Shown here: one piece after another, positions 9,402-17,650 of the stretch | Numbering within the stretch: position 1 is the first letter of the stretch | Layout: each line of letters opens with the position of its first letter | NCBI GenBank assembly: GCA_020974905.1 | Contig: CP087563.1 | Coordinates: forward strand, 7,192,001-7,256,000 | Source: Planctomycetes bacterium syqfu | GTDB lineage: Bacteria; Planctomycetota; Phycisphaerae; Phycisphaerales; Phycisphaeraceae | Direction: 5' to 3' | DNA: 64,000 nt | Translations under genes and position numbers: made by a program | Notes under the pieces: generated by a model | Seen by the model: only the letters and a program-made list of their open reading frames with translations | Told to the model about the DNA's origin: nothing | The model's database searches: none

Positions 9402-9517
9402 TAATCTGCGATCCTTTAGAAACATCGGACTAAAGACACATTTTAGCCTTGTCCATCTCTGCCAATCGCGATACCTTAATGGTGACCCCTTTTGGAAGAG
9501 TGAGGCACAATACGTCC

Positions 9518-11218
9518 ATGTCTGATCTTGATCGCCAAGTTTTCAAGCTCATCGTCCTGCATAACAAGTTGATGTCGGAAAAAGACCTCAACTTTTTCTT
9601 CACCAAGCACACTACGCCCGAACAATGCATCGAGCGGCTGGTGGTCAGTAACATGATCCAGCCAGAAGTCGGGAAGAAACTCGAGCAGGTTTACAAATCC
9701 AAGTTAGCCAAGGAAAAGGAACGGCTTGCCATCGCCGATTCGGTCGGAGGCATCGATGATGATGACGAACCCGAAGAACTCGATGAACCGATGCCCATGG
9801 ATGATCCGGAGGAGGATGCCATGGACTCCGGCGGATCAAGCTATGGCCTTGCTGGCGACTTTGATGATGATGGTGATCTGAATAAAGTTGATGAAGCCAG
9901 TTGGGGTGATCAGGCTGCGGTGAATCATGAAGAGAACATGGTCCATCATGTGGATGACTCTGAAAAAATCGATCTCTCCGATGAAGTTTCACCACGCAAA
10001 CTCGTCAAGGGCTTTGAAGACAGCAGTCGACTGGGGGCCAGTAAAGGTGAGTCATTACCCAAGTACAGCCGGGCTTCACTCACAGCCCATACACCCGCAT
10101 CGGTGTTGGCTCAGGACAGTGAAGACCCTGAGAGTGAAGACCACTTCAAGTCACCGGTCCCGCCTGGACAGATCGACCCGCTGGCACTCAAGCTTCTGAA
10201 AAAAGGTGTCCAACTTGGATGCTCCGACATTCATCTGGCATCGGGCGCTCCGCCGTTCTTCCGACTCAACGGTTCACTGGCTTACACGGAGTTACCACCA
10301 CTGACTCCCGAGCAGGCCAACGTCATGGCGTTGGGGTTCATGGATGACAAGCAGCAGCAGCAGTTCCTGCGCACCCATGACATCGACTTCTCGTTGGACT
10401 TTAAAGACATCGGCCGATTCCGTGTCAACGCGCTTCAGCAGTTCCGTGGGCCCTCCATTATTTTTCGATACATCCCGCGTAAAGTCCCGACCCTTGAGCA
10501 ACTGGGCTTACCCAAGAACCTGGCCAACTTCACCGAGTATCACCAGGGACTCGTTCTCGTCACCGGCCCGGCAGGATGTGGCAAGACCACCACGGCGGCG
10601 GCACTGATCGACCTGATTAACGAATCACGAAATGACCATGTCATCACCGTCGAAGACCCCGTTGAATTTTTGCATCCCTCCAAAGGCTGTAACGTCACGC
10701 AACGTCAGGTCCCCGTTCACACCGAGTCTTTTGCAGCAGCACTCAAGGCAGCGTTGCGTGAAGACCCCGACGTAATCATGATCGGTGAAATGCGTGACCT
10801 TGAAACGGTGTCCTTGGCCATCCGTGCTGCCGAGACCGGTCACCTGGTCATCGGGACCTTGCAGACCAAGTCGGCTGCCCGAACCATTGACCGCATCATT
10901 GACGTCTTCCCGGAAGATCAGCAGGCCCAGATCCGCGCGATGCTCTCTGAATCATTGCGTGGGATTATCTCCCAGAGCCTGATCCCGCGTAAGGATGGCA
11001 AGGGGCGTGTCGTTGCCTTGGAAGTGCTCAACGTGGTCAACGCCGTCTCCAATGTCATCCGGGATGCCAAGACGTATCAACTTCCGTCCATGATGCAGAC
11101 CGGTCGCAAGCAAGGCCAGGTCATGATGGATGACTCGCTGGACAAGCTCATTGCCGACGGCCTGATTACCAAGGAAGATGCATTCAAAGTCTCAGAAAAC
11201 CCCAAGCGGTTTAAGTAA
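9518..11218 (+). CDS. PilT-like type IV pilus ATPase with extra N-terminal domain and altered motifs
   Basis: From the ATG at 9518 the protein has 566 residues. Residues 1-65 are a helical domain (SDLDRQVFKLIVLHNKLM), followed by an acidic linker (DDDDEPEELDEPMPMDDPEE) to about 190. A PilT/GspE retraction ATPase follows. Walker A is GPAGCGKTTTAA (about 349-360), the Asp box ITVEDPVEF is intact, and Walker B is VIMIGEMRDLETV. The His box normally reads GTLHTNSA; here it is GTLQTKSA, so the family histidine is Gln. It may act in pilus retraction with the next gene, perhaps as a regulatory partner. The earlier TTG at 9449 is less likely. Confidence 0.85.
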   Translation: MSDLDRQVFKLIVLHNKLMSEKDLNFFFTKHTTPEQCIERLVVSNMIQPEVGKKLEQVYKSKLAKEKERLAIADSVGGIDDDDEPEELDEPMPMDDPEEDAMDSGGSSYGLAGDFDDDGDLNKVDEASWGDQAAVNHEENMVHHVDDSEKIDLSDEVSPRKLVKGFEDSSRLGASKGESLPKYSRASLTAHTPASVLAQDSEDPESEDHFKSPVPPGQIDPLALKLLKKGVQLGCSDIHLASGAPPFFRLNGSLAYTELPPLTPEQANVMALGFMDDKQQQQFLRTHDIDFSLDFKDIGRFRVNALQQFRGPSIIFRYIPRKVPTLEQLGLPKNLANFTEYHQGLVLVTGPAGCGKTTTAAALIDLINESRNDHVITVEDPVEFLHPSKGCNVTQRQVPVHTESFAAALKAALREDPDVIMIGEMRDLETVSLAIRAAETGHLVIGTLQTKSAARTIDRIIDVFPEDQQAQIRAMLSESLRGIISQSLIPRKDGKGRVVALEVLNVVNAVSNVIRDAKTYQLPSMMQTGRKQGQVMMDDSLDKLIADGLITKEDAFKVSENPKRFK

Positions 11219-11223
11219 AGGAG

Positions 11224-11321
11224 AGGGAGTAGTGAATAGGGATTAGGGAGTAGGTAAAGACATTTACGTTCGTATTGACGATCTGTCTTTGACTACTCCC
11301 TAATCACTACTGCCTACTCCC
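11224..11321. repeat. Inverted-repeat element (GGGAGTAG family) between the two pilT genes
   Basis: The arms 11224-11262 and 11284-11321 are inverted copies of a G-rich sequence built from GGGAGTAG and GGATTAGGGAGTAG, ending in AAAGACA at the inner side. About 30 of 38 positions match. The element fills the whole gap and ends 7 bases before the next ATG, leaving no ribosome site there. It resembles in style the GGGTGTGGGGTGTAGG elements near dnaJ and groEL1, but has a different sequence. Confidence 0.7.
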
Positions 11322-11328
11322 TGAACAA

Positions 11329-12420
11329 ATGGCTGATATCGATCGACTATTCCGCAAAGTCAAAGATGACAACGCAAGCGACCTTCACCTGCTCGAAGGT
11401 CTGCCACCCAAGTATCGCATTCATGGCACACTCCAGGCCATCAAGGGCGAATCCGTACTCACCGAAGAGAGTCTCAAAACGTTATTGACGCAGATCTGTC
11501 GACCGCATCAATGGAAAACCTACGAAGACACCGGTGATCTGGACTTTGCTTACGGCCTGGAAGGTGTAGCCCGTTTTCGTTGTAACTATCTCCGTCAGGT
11601 TCATGGGCGCGGCGCTGTCTTTCGACAGATTCCCGATAAGATTCTCACGGTGGATGATCTTGGCTTACCCGAGTCCGTTGCCAATCTCGCGCATCTGCGA
11701 AGTGGTTTGGTCCTCGTCACCGGCCCGACAGGTTCAGGTAAATCAACCACGTTGGCAGCGATCATCAATCTCATCAATCGCTCGTACAAAAAGCATGTGA
11801 TCACCATTGAAGACCCTATCGAATTCGTTCACGAAAACGAGAAGTCCGTCATCACCCAACGCGAAGTCGGGCAGCACTCCGACAGCTTTGCATCAGCACT
11901 CAAAGCAGGTGTTCGCGAAGACCCGGACGTGATTCTGGTCGGCGAAATGCGTGACTTGGAAACGATCAGTTTGGCACTCACCGCAGCGGAACTTGGCTTA
12001 TTGGTGTTCGGGACGCTGCATACCAACTCGGCATCCAAAACCATTGACCGTGTGATCGACGTGTTCCCTGCTGGTCGCCAGCCAATGATCCGAACTATGC
12101 TTGCTGAGAGTATCCAGGCGATTGTCTCACAGTTGCTACTCAAGAAAGTCGGTGGTGGGCGAGTGGCATGTCACGAAGTCCTCATCCGCAAAGAAGGCCT
12201 GTCAAACATGATCCGCGAAGGAGCGATCAGCAAGATCACTTCCATGATCGAAATCGGTCGCCAGGATGGCATGCAACTCATGGACCAGGGCCTGATGAAA
12301 CTCTTCAAAGCGGGCACCATCACCGGGGAAGAAGCGTTCATGAAGGCGTTTAACAAGAAAACTTTCGAAGAGTTCCGCGAAACCGGGGTCTGGAAAGACG
12401 AAGAGGACGACGAAGAATAA
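11329..12420 (+). CDS. pilT: PilT-family type IV pilus twitching ATPase
   Basis: This 363-residue protein is a full-length PilT/PilU. It has the N-terminal PAS-like domain (ASDLHLLEGLPPKYRIHG), canonical Walker A GPTGSGKSTT (about 132-141), Asp box ITIEDPIEF, Walker B VILVGEMRDLETI and the complete His box GTLHTNSA. The tail is very acidic (KDEEDDEE). PilT hexamers power pilus retraction and twitching. The preceding gene is a divergent paralogue; the pair may work as PilT with PilU. An inverted-repeat element sits directly before the ATG. Confidence 0.93.
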   Translation: MADIDRLFRKVKDDNASDLHLLEGLPPKYRIHGTLQAIKGESVLTEESLKTLLTQICRPHQWKTYEDTGDLDFAYGLEGVARFRCNYLRQVHGRGAVFRQIPDKILTVDDLGLPESVANLAHLRSGLVLVTGPTGSGKSTTLAAIINLINRSYKKHVITIEDPIEFVHENEKSVITQREVGQHSDSFASALKAGVREDPDVILVGEMRDLETISLALTAAELGLLVFGTLHTNSASKTIDRVIDVFPAGRQPMIRTMLAESIQAIVSQLLLKKVGGGRVACHEVLIRKEGLSNMIREGAISKITSMIEIGRQDGMQLMDQGLMKLFKAGTITGEEAFMKAFNKKTFEEFRETGVWKDEEDDEE

Positions 12421-12586
12421 CCCCGACCCCTGAAGCCCCCGGAAGTCCCCAGTAACTCACTGAAACATGCGGTGTGAAGCATACGTAAGCCGGCGGTTGA
12501 GCGTATGCGAATTTGACGGGTAGACGACATACAGAAAAGAGATATGTTAGATTCATTTCATTCATCTGGCGGTTTGTGTTGATCAA

Positions 12587-12632
12587 ATAAAAAACGATGC
12601 ACATCGTAATGACGTGCGTCGTTTGTTTTTTA
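12587..12632. terminator. Bidirectional terminator between pilT and the FmdB-type gene
   Basis: ACGATGCAC (12594-12602) pairs with GTGCGTCGT (12614-12622) with one mismatch. A run of A precedes the hairpin and T-rich sequence follows, so it can stop transcription from both convergent genes. Confidence 0.7.
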
Positions 12633-12672
12633 TTGCTGCGACATCTCCAGGAGGCGTGTCACTGATGGTTGC

Positions 12673-13038
12673 TTATATCTTGGCTTTCTTCTCAGCCTTG
12701 GGTTTGCTCTCCGACTTCTTGGCAGTGCTGTCGGACTTGCTGGAAGCGTCAGATTTTTTGCTCTCTGTCTTGGTGTCCGACTTGCTGTCTGTGGTAGAAC
12801 TTTCGGTTTTCTTGGCGGACTCTTTTTCGGCTTTGGCGGCTTCGTTGTAGCTGCCTGAGCGATAGTCGGTTTCGTAGAAACCTGAGCCCTTGAAGATCAC
12901 GCCTGCACCGATACCAATCAGACGTTTGAGCTTGTTTTTGCCACATTCCGGGCATTTTTTCAGAGGCTTGGCGGACATGGACTGAAACTCTTCGAGTTCA
13001 TGGCCACAATCATCACAACGGTATTCGTAAGTTGGCAT
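12673..13038 (-). CDS. FmdB-family zinc-ribbon protein with Ser/Lys-rich tail
   Basis: Residues 1-45 form the FmdB/regulatory zinc ribbon: MPTYEYRCDDCGHELEEFQS and then CPECGK, giving two CxxC pairs that bind one zinc. Residues about 65-121 are a low-complexity tail of Lys, Ser, Ala, Glu and Asp. AAAGGA stands 8 bases before the ATG. The gene follows grpE on the same strand after 56 bases, within the chaperone block, which makes a role in protein quality control or transcription possible. The exact function of this family is not known. Confidence 0.88.
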   Translation of the reverse strand: MPTYEYRCDDCGHELEEFQSMSAKPLKKCPECGKNKLKRLIGIGAGVIFKGSGFYETDYRSGSYNEAAKAEKESAKKTESSTTDSKSDTKTESKKSDASSKSDSTAKKSESKPKAEKKAKI

Positions 13039-13057
13039 GGCGAGATTCCTTTACTGC

Positions 13058-13075
13058 TAAACCGCAAGCGGTTTG
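13058..13075. repeat. Palindrome AAACCGCAAGCGGTTT, copy 1
   Basis: A near-perfect dyad, CTAAACCGC/GCGGTTTG, lies between grpE and the FmdB-type gene. The same palindrome recurs at 54711-54728. It is probably a dispersed REP-like repeat. Confidence 0.5.
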
Positions 13076-13094
13076 TTGAATCACAATGACGGTG

Positions 13095-13673
13095 TTACTG
13101 AGCGACTGCGACCTTGGCTGGACGCAGGGCTTTGTCCTTGAGCATGTAACCGGGTTGAAGCTGCATGGTCACGTGGTTGGATTCGATTCCTTCAGCTTCC
13201 TGGCGCATCAATGCTTCGTGGATGTTGGGATCGAACTCGGTGCCGGGCTCGACTTCCAGGCGGGTGATGCCGAAGCCTTCGAAGGTTCGCATGAGTGTGT
13301 CACGCACAATCTTGACACCTTCAAGCAGGGCAGCGGAGTCGGTCTTTTCAGGATCAATTTCAAGAGCATGGTCGAACTGATCCATGACGGTGAGCAGGTC
13401 TCGTGCCATGGACATGATCTGTTCTTCACGAGCAGAGTTGACGTTCTGAATCGAACGACGGGCCATGTTCTGGTAGTCGGCATTGGCGCGCAGTACACGC
13501 GATTCAGCATCCGCCAAAGCCTGTTTGGTTTGCTCAAGTTCAAGCTTGAGTTGCTCGACTTCACTGAGTTCTTCGACGGACTCTTCCGCGGTGTCGTCAG
13601 CAGCTTGCTCGGTGACTTCTTCGGCGAGTTCTTCTTCGTTGAGATTTTCGTTTTTGTTTGGCTTATCGTTCAT
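13095..13673 (-). CDS. grpE: GrpE, nucleotide exchange factor for DnaK
   Basis: The protein has 192 residues, the usual length. Residues 1-40 are an acidic, disordered arm rich in Glu (NEEELAEEVTEQAADDTAEE). A long coiled-coil helix follows (VEQLKLELEQTKQALADAESR), then the conserved core (RANADYQNMARRS) and a C-terminal beta domain with GFGITRLEVEPGTEFDPNIHEAL. GrpE dimers release ADP from DnaK in the cytoplasm. The start lies 2 bases after the dnaJ stop, so the two are translated from one message. dnaK itself is not in the window. Confidence 0.96.
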   Translation of the reverse strand: MNDKPNKNENLNEEELAEEVTEQAADDTAEESVEELSEVEQLKLELEQTKQALADAESRVLRANADYQNMARRSIQNVNSAREEQIMSMARDLLTVMDQFDHALEIDPEKTDSAALLEGVKIVRDTLMRTFEGFGITRLEVEPGTEFDPNIHEALMRQEAEGIESNHVTMQLQPGYMLKDKALRPAKVAVAQ

Positions 13674-13675
13674 GG

Positions 13676-14821
13676 TCAGTTACCAAATGAGTCAAAGTAA
13701 TCCTTGATCTTGCCCCAGAAACTCTTGTTTTCAGGCATGACGTCAAAGTGTTCGGTTTCAGCGTACTTCACGAGAAGCTCGCGTTGTTCGCTGGTAAGTT
13801 TGGATGGGATTTCAATTTCAAGCACGATGCCCATGTCGCCGCGTCTTCCGGAGCGCAGGTTGGGAAGCCCCTTGCCTGAGACACGGAAGACTTCGCCGTG
13901 CTGTGTGCCTGCCTTGATGTGCAGTTCGTGTGATTCACCTTCAAGTGTGGGGACCTTGACGACTGCACCGAGTGCTGCCTGCGAGAAACTCACGGGCATG
14001 TGCATCACGATGTGGTCGTTCTCACGGGTGAAAAGTTTATGTTCAGCAATGCGGATGACCACATGCAGATCGCCACGCGGGCCGCCGTTTTCACCGGGTT
14101 CACCTTCGCCGGAGACACGAATGGCTTGGCCGTCATGGATGCCTGCGGGGATCTTGACGTTGATGATACGTTTCTTGGGTTCGGTTCCCGTGCCACGACA
14201 TTTGGGGCAGTTTTCCGCGTACTTCTTGCCTGCCCCCTGGCAAGACGGGCAGGTGGTGACCATGCGGAACATGCCACCAAGTCCAGCTTGTTGAACCTGG
14301 CCGACGCCACCACATGTGACACAGGCCACGGGGTCGGTACCGGGTTTGCCACCTGAGCCTTTACATTCGGAGCAGTGGTCTTTACGGACGAATTCGATTT
14401 CACGTTCGGTGCCCGAGAGGACCTGTTCGAGCGTGATTTCGGTTTCAGTTTGCAGGTCATACCCGCGTTGGGCACGGCGTCCGCCACGGCTGCGCGAGCG
14501 TCCGCCACCACCGAACATGTCACCAAAGATATCACCGAACATGTCGAAGATGTCGTTGGCATTCATCGAGCCGAAGTCGTGACCGGCCTGGCCACGTAAA
14601 CCAGCATGACCGTATTGGTCGTAACGTGCACGCTTCTGATCGTCCATCAAGACTTCATAAGCTTCTGCAGCTTCTTTGAATTTGTCTTCGGCTTCTTTGT
14701 TGTCGGGGTTACGGTCTGGATGGTATTTCATCGCCAACTTGCGATAGGATCGTTTGATCTCATCTTGGCTGGCGGATTTGGATACGCCCAGGATTTCGTA
14801 GTAGTCGCGTTGCGTTGCCAT
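13676..14821 (-). CDS. dnaJ: DnaJ, Hsp40 co-chaperone
   Basis: This 381-residue class I DnaJ has a J domain (1-70) with the HPD motif ([11 protein letters not shown]), a Gly/Phe-rich region with [11 protein letters not shown], four zinc-finger repeats ([32 protein letters not shown]) and two C-terminal substrate-binding domains. It stimulates the DnaK ATPase and delivers unfolded clients. It is followed at once by grpE. The sequence before the ATG has no ribosome site; an inverted-repeat element begins 10 bases upstream and may have replaced it. Confidence 0.97.
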   Translation of the reverse strand: MATQRDYYEILGVSKSASQDEIKRSYRKLAMKYHPDRNPDNKEAEDKFKEAAEAYEVLMDDQKRARYDQYGHAGLRGQAGHDFGSMNANDIFDMFGDIFGDMFGGGGRSRSRGGRRAQRGYDLQTETEITLEQVLSGTEREIEFVRKDHCSECKGSGGKPGTDPVACVTCGGVGQVQQAGLGGMFRMVTTCPSCQGAGKKYAENCPKCRGTGTEPKKRIINVKIPAGIHDGQAIRVSGEGEPGENGGPRGDLHVVIRIAEHKLFTRENDHIVMHMPVSFSQAALGAVVKVPTLEGESHELHIKAGTQHGEVFRVSGKGLPNLRSGRRGDMGIVLEIEIPSKLTSEQRELLVKYAETEHFDVMPENKSFWGKIKDYFDSFGN

Positions 14822-14830
14822 ATTGTTTCA

Positions 14831-15313
14831 GGGGTTGGGGGTTAGGGTGTGGGGTGTAGGGTTAAGAATTATTTCGTGGCTTCCAAGGCTTGAATCAGAC
14901 GAAACATAATTCGTCCTGTTTCCTGTGCTTTTTGCCAAATGGGATGAAGTTGCTCTTTGCTTGCATAATTCAATCGACTCAAGAGGATAAATTGTGTTTC
15001 CAGTTCTTTTAACGAACCGTTTGCAATCGACAAATGGTGGATGTAGTCACCTCTATGCCTTCGCCCATATCCTTCAGCAATATTGGATGGAATCGACACT
15101 GCGGCTCGTCTCATTTGCGATGTGAGTCCGAATCGTTCGTCTGTAGGCAGTGTTGATGTCAATTCGTAGGTGAGTTGCACCAAGTCCATCGCATGTTGCC
15201 AAGCATCAAGATCACGATATGACTGCAAGGCGCTGGATTCTTTTTCATTTGGCATTTCCATCCAAAGTTTCTCCATTCTGAATCCTACACCCCACACCCT
15301 AAACCCCAAACCC
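14831..15313. repeat. Inverted-repeat element (GGGTGTGGGGTGTAGG family) carrying a four-helix-bundle gene
   Basis: The arms at 14831-14860 and 15284-15313 are inverted copies matching at 28 of 30 positions. Between them lies only the four-helix-bundle gene. The element separates dnaJ from groEL1, and its right arm begins just beyond the groEL1 terminator. A related copy without a gene lies at 17025-17154. The arrangement is that of a cargo-bearing mobile element without its own transposase. Confidence 0.7.
14869..15276 (-). CDS. Four-helix-bundle protein (S23 / bAvd-like family)
   Basis: The 135-residue product matches the family often labelled S23 ribosomal protein or four-helix bundle: YRDLDAWQHAMDLVQLTYEL, LTSQMRRAAVSIPSNIAEGY and SLKELETQFILLSRLNY. 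It is related in fold to the Avd protein of diversity-generating retroelements; its cellular role is not known. The frame extends upstream into the inverted repeat (a start at 15309 would encode MGFRVWGVGF from it). The ATG at 15276 is preferred, because AGGA lies 6 bases before it. It is flanked on both sides by the inverted repeat and looks like cargo inserted into the chaperone block. Confidence 0.88.
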   Translation of the reverse strand: MEKLWMEMPNEKESSALQSYRDLDAWQHAMDLVQLTYELTSTLPTDERFGLTSQMRRAAVSIPSNIAEGYGRRHRGDYIHHLSIANGSLKELETQFILLSRLNYASKEQLHPIWQKAQETGRIMFRLIQALEATK

Positions 15314-15318
15314 TCTGA

Positions 15319-15360
15319 TAAAACCAGACCCAGGACAAATGGACCTTGCCCTGGGTCTGG
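15319..15360 (-). terminator. Rho-independent terminator of groEL1
   Basis: Perfect 11-bp arms CCAGACCCAGG (15324-15334) and CCTGGGTCTGG (15350-15360) are followed on the minus strand by TTTT, 30 bases after the groEL1 stop. Transcription of the groE genes should therefore end before dnaJ. Confidence 0.85.
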
Positions 15361-15389
15361 AGAGTTTGTCAGGGACTAATGCGGTCCGT

Positions 15390-17003
15390 TTAGCTGACGG
15401 CGCCGTCGACTGCGTCTTCGTCATCCTTGAGGTCGGTGATCATCACGTCGGTGGTGAGCATCAGACCGGAGACTGAAGCAGCGTTGCCCAGGGCGATCTT
15501 GGCGACACGAGCTGGATCGATGATGCCAGTCTTGACCATGTCGACGTACTCGCCGGTGGCAGCGTTGTAACCCTTGTTACCCTTGGCAGCCTTGACTTCT
15601 TCGACGACCAGGTAGCCATCTTCGCCAGCGTTATCGACGATCTGACGCAGCGGGGCTTCGAGTGCTGCTGCAACGATGTCAAAGCCGAGCTTTTCGTCAC
15701 CCTTGGCTTTCTTGCGAGAATCTTCCAATGCCTGTGCAGCACGGATGAACGCAACACCGCCTCCGGGGACATAGCCTTCAGCAGCAGCGGCCTTGGTGGC
15801 GTGCATGGCATCGTCGACGCGGTCCTTCTTCTCCTTGAGTTCCACTTCGGTAGCAGCACCAACGTGGATGATGGCAACGCCGCCGGTGAGCTTGGCAAGA
15901 CGTTCCTGGAGTTTTTCCTTGTCGTAATCACTGGTGGTGGTTTCGATCTGATTACGAATCTGATCACAGCGACCGGTGATGTCCTTCTTCTTGCCAGCAC
16001 CTTCGATGATGGTGGTGTTGTCCTTGTCGATGATGATCTTCTTGGCGGTACCAAGTGCATCGAGTTCGAGGGTTTCAAGGTTGACACCCAGGTCTTCGGA
16101 AAGGAACTGTCCGCCGGTCAGTGCAGCGATGTCACCGAGCATGGCTTTACGGCGATCACCAAAGCCCGGAGCCTTGACAGCACAGACCTTGAGGACGCCA
16201 CGCAGACGGTTGACGACCAAAGCAGCCAGGGCTTCGGATTCAACGTCTTCAGCAATGATCAGAAGGGGCTTCTGAGCCATGGCAACTTTGTTGAGCAGGG
16301 GAAGAATGTCAGCAAGGTTGCTGATCTTCTTTTCATGAATGAGGATCAAAGCATCTTCCAGTTCGCATTCCTGGGTTGCCGGATCAGTCATGAAATAGGG
16401 GCTCAGATAACCCTTGTCGAATTGCATGCCTTCGACGTAGTTGATGTAGGTTTCGTGGGTGTTGGAGTCTTCGACTTCAACGACGCCGTCTTTACCAACC
16501 TTGTCGATGGCTTCGGCGATGACGTTGCCGATGGAGGCATCGTGGTTCGCTGAAACGCAGGCGATGTTCTGGAGGTCTTTGAGACCTTTGCACTTGGTGG
16601 CAAGACCGTCGATGGCTTCGGAAGCGATCTTGGCAGCATTGGTGATGCCACGCTGAAGCGCGATGGGGTTGGCGCCGGCGGTGACGTGACGCAGACCTTC
16701 GGTGAAGATGGCCTGGGCGAGGACGGTGGCAGTGGTGGTGCCGTCGCCTGCTTTGTCAGCGGTCTTCTTGGCCACTTCGTTGACCATCTTGGCGCCCATA
16801 TTCTGGAACTCTTCGGGGAGGTCGATTTCCTTGGAGACGGTGACGCCGTCCTTGGTGATATGGGGATTGCCAAACGATTTCTGGAGGATGACATTGCGGC
16901 CGGTGGGGCCCATGGTCACCTTGACGGCGGAGGCGAGTTGATCCAGACCCTTTTTTAGTTGGACTTTCGCGTCGGCACCGAACATGAGTTGTTTGCTAGC
17001 CAT
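15390..17003 (-). CDS. groEL: Chaperonin GroEL, copy 1 (no GGM tail)
   Basis: This 537-residue 60-kDa chaperonin has all the signatures: [40 protein letters not shown] and [18 protein letters not shown]. It forms the double-ring folding chamber with GroES. The tail ends EDAVDGAVS and lacks the Gly-Gly-Met repeats that line the cavity in most GroELs, in contrast to the copy at 17651. It lies downstream of groES, separated from it by an inverted-repeat element starting 22 bases before the ATG. The two copies probably serve different clients or conditions. Confidence 0.97.
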   Translation of the reverse strand: MASKQLMFGADAKVQLKKGLDQLASAVKVTMGPTGRNVILQKSFGNPHITKDGVTVSKEIDLPEEFQNMGAKMVNEVAKKTADKAGDGTTTATVLAQAIFTEGLRHVTAGANPIALQRGITNAAKIASEAIDGLATKCKGLKDLQNIACVSANHDASIGNVIAEAIDKVGKDGVVEVEDSNTHETYINYVEGMQFDKGYLSPYFMTDPATQECELEDALILIHEKKISNLADILPLLNKVAMAQKPLLIIAEDVESEALAALVVNRLRGVLKVCAVKAPGFGDRRKAMLGDIAALTGGQFLSEDLGVNLETLELDALGTAKKIIIDKDNTTIIEGAGKKKDITGRCDQIRNQIETTTSDYDKEKLQERLAKLTGGVAIIHVGAATEVELKEKKDRVDDAMHATKAAAAEGYVPGGGVAFIRAAQALEDSRKKAKGDEKLGFDIVAAALEAPLRQIVDNAGEDGYLVVEEVKAAKGNKGYNAATGEYVDMVKTGIIDPARVAKIALGNAASVSGLMLTTDVMITDLKDDEDAVDGAVS

Positions 17004-17024
17004 TTTATTTTCTCACTTTGTTTC

Positions 17025-17154
17025 GGGGGTTGGGGGGGTGGGGTATAGGGTGTGGGGTTAAGGCAAAAAGGCATTGAGTTTGGCGAGTGAGTCGACGGCA
17101 ATTTTTGTTGTTTGCTGTCTTGACCCGACACCCCAAACCCGAAACCCTACACCC
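17025..17154. repeat. Inverted-repeat element without cargo, between groES and groEL1
   Basis: A G-rich arm (17025-17060, GGGTATAGGGTGTGGGGTTA) faces a C-rich arm (17123-17154, ACACCCCAAACCC and CCCTACACCC). The words match those of the element around the four-helix-bundle gene at 14831-15313, but pairing between the arms is looser and only about 60 non-coding bases lie inside. Confidence 0.6.
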
Positions 17155-17164
17155 TTGCCTTGAA

Positions 17165-17479
17165 TCACTTTTCGACAACGCCGAGGAGTTCGGATTCGCG
17201 GCAGATCATGTGTTCTGCACCATCGATGTCGATTTCGGTACCTGCGTATTTGCCGTAGACGACAATGTCGCCGACCTTCACGCCAAGTTCAGCACGGTTG
17301 CCGTCGTCGGTCATTTTGCCGGGGCCGACTGCAACGACTTTACCCATGAGGGGCTTTTCCTTGGCACCTTCGGGGATGTAGATGCCGGACTTGGTTTTTT
17401 CTTCAGCCTTGTTGGGCAGGATGACAATGCGATCGTCCAGAGGCTTGAGGGAGGTCTTGGTTTTGGTGGCTGTTGCCAT
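17165..17479 (-). CDS. groES: Co-chaperonin GroES
   Basis: The 104-residue protein is a full GroES: LKPLDDRIVILPNKAEEKT, the mobile-loop region SGIYIPEGAKEKPLMGKVVAVGPG, and GDIVVYGKYAGTEIDIDG. It caps the GroEL ring in the cytoplasm. GGAG stands 8 bases before the ATG. It is the only groES between two groEL genes, so both chaperonins may share it. Confidence 0.97.
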   Translation of the reverse strand: MATATKTKTSLKPLDDRIVILPNKAEEKTKSGIYIPEGAKEKPLMGKVVAVGPGKMTDDGNRAELGVKVGDIVVYGKYAGTEIDIDGAEHMICRESELLGVVEK

Positions 17480-17545
17480 GTTTATATCTCCGTAGCAGTG
17501 TTTTGCTTTTTGAAGTTTGGTTTACTGGTTACTTGTTCAAGGCAC

Positions 17546-17567
17546 CCCTGGGGTTAAAACCCCAGGG
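17546..17567. repeat. Palindrome CCCTGGGGTT-N2-AACCCCAGGG, copy 1
   Basis: Perfect 10-bp arms lie between groEL2 and groES. The same palindrome with the same flanks (…GCCCTGGGGTT… ) recurs at 59848-59869, so it is a dispersed repeat. It might act as a transcript end or an mRNA-stabilising hairpin after groEL2. Confidence 0.6.
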
Positions 17568-17650
17568 CTTTAATGTGCAATCGGGTGTCGCCGGCGAGGG
17601 ATGTTTTCTCTTGGGCAACTTCCTGGGGGCTTCCGAGGCCGGGGGATGAA

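Noticed and set aside
15801-16553. 250-residue open frame antisense to groEL1
   Set aside because: It is a shadow of a long, codon-biased gene; groEL1 is certain and the antisense product matches nothing known.
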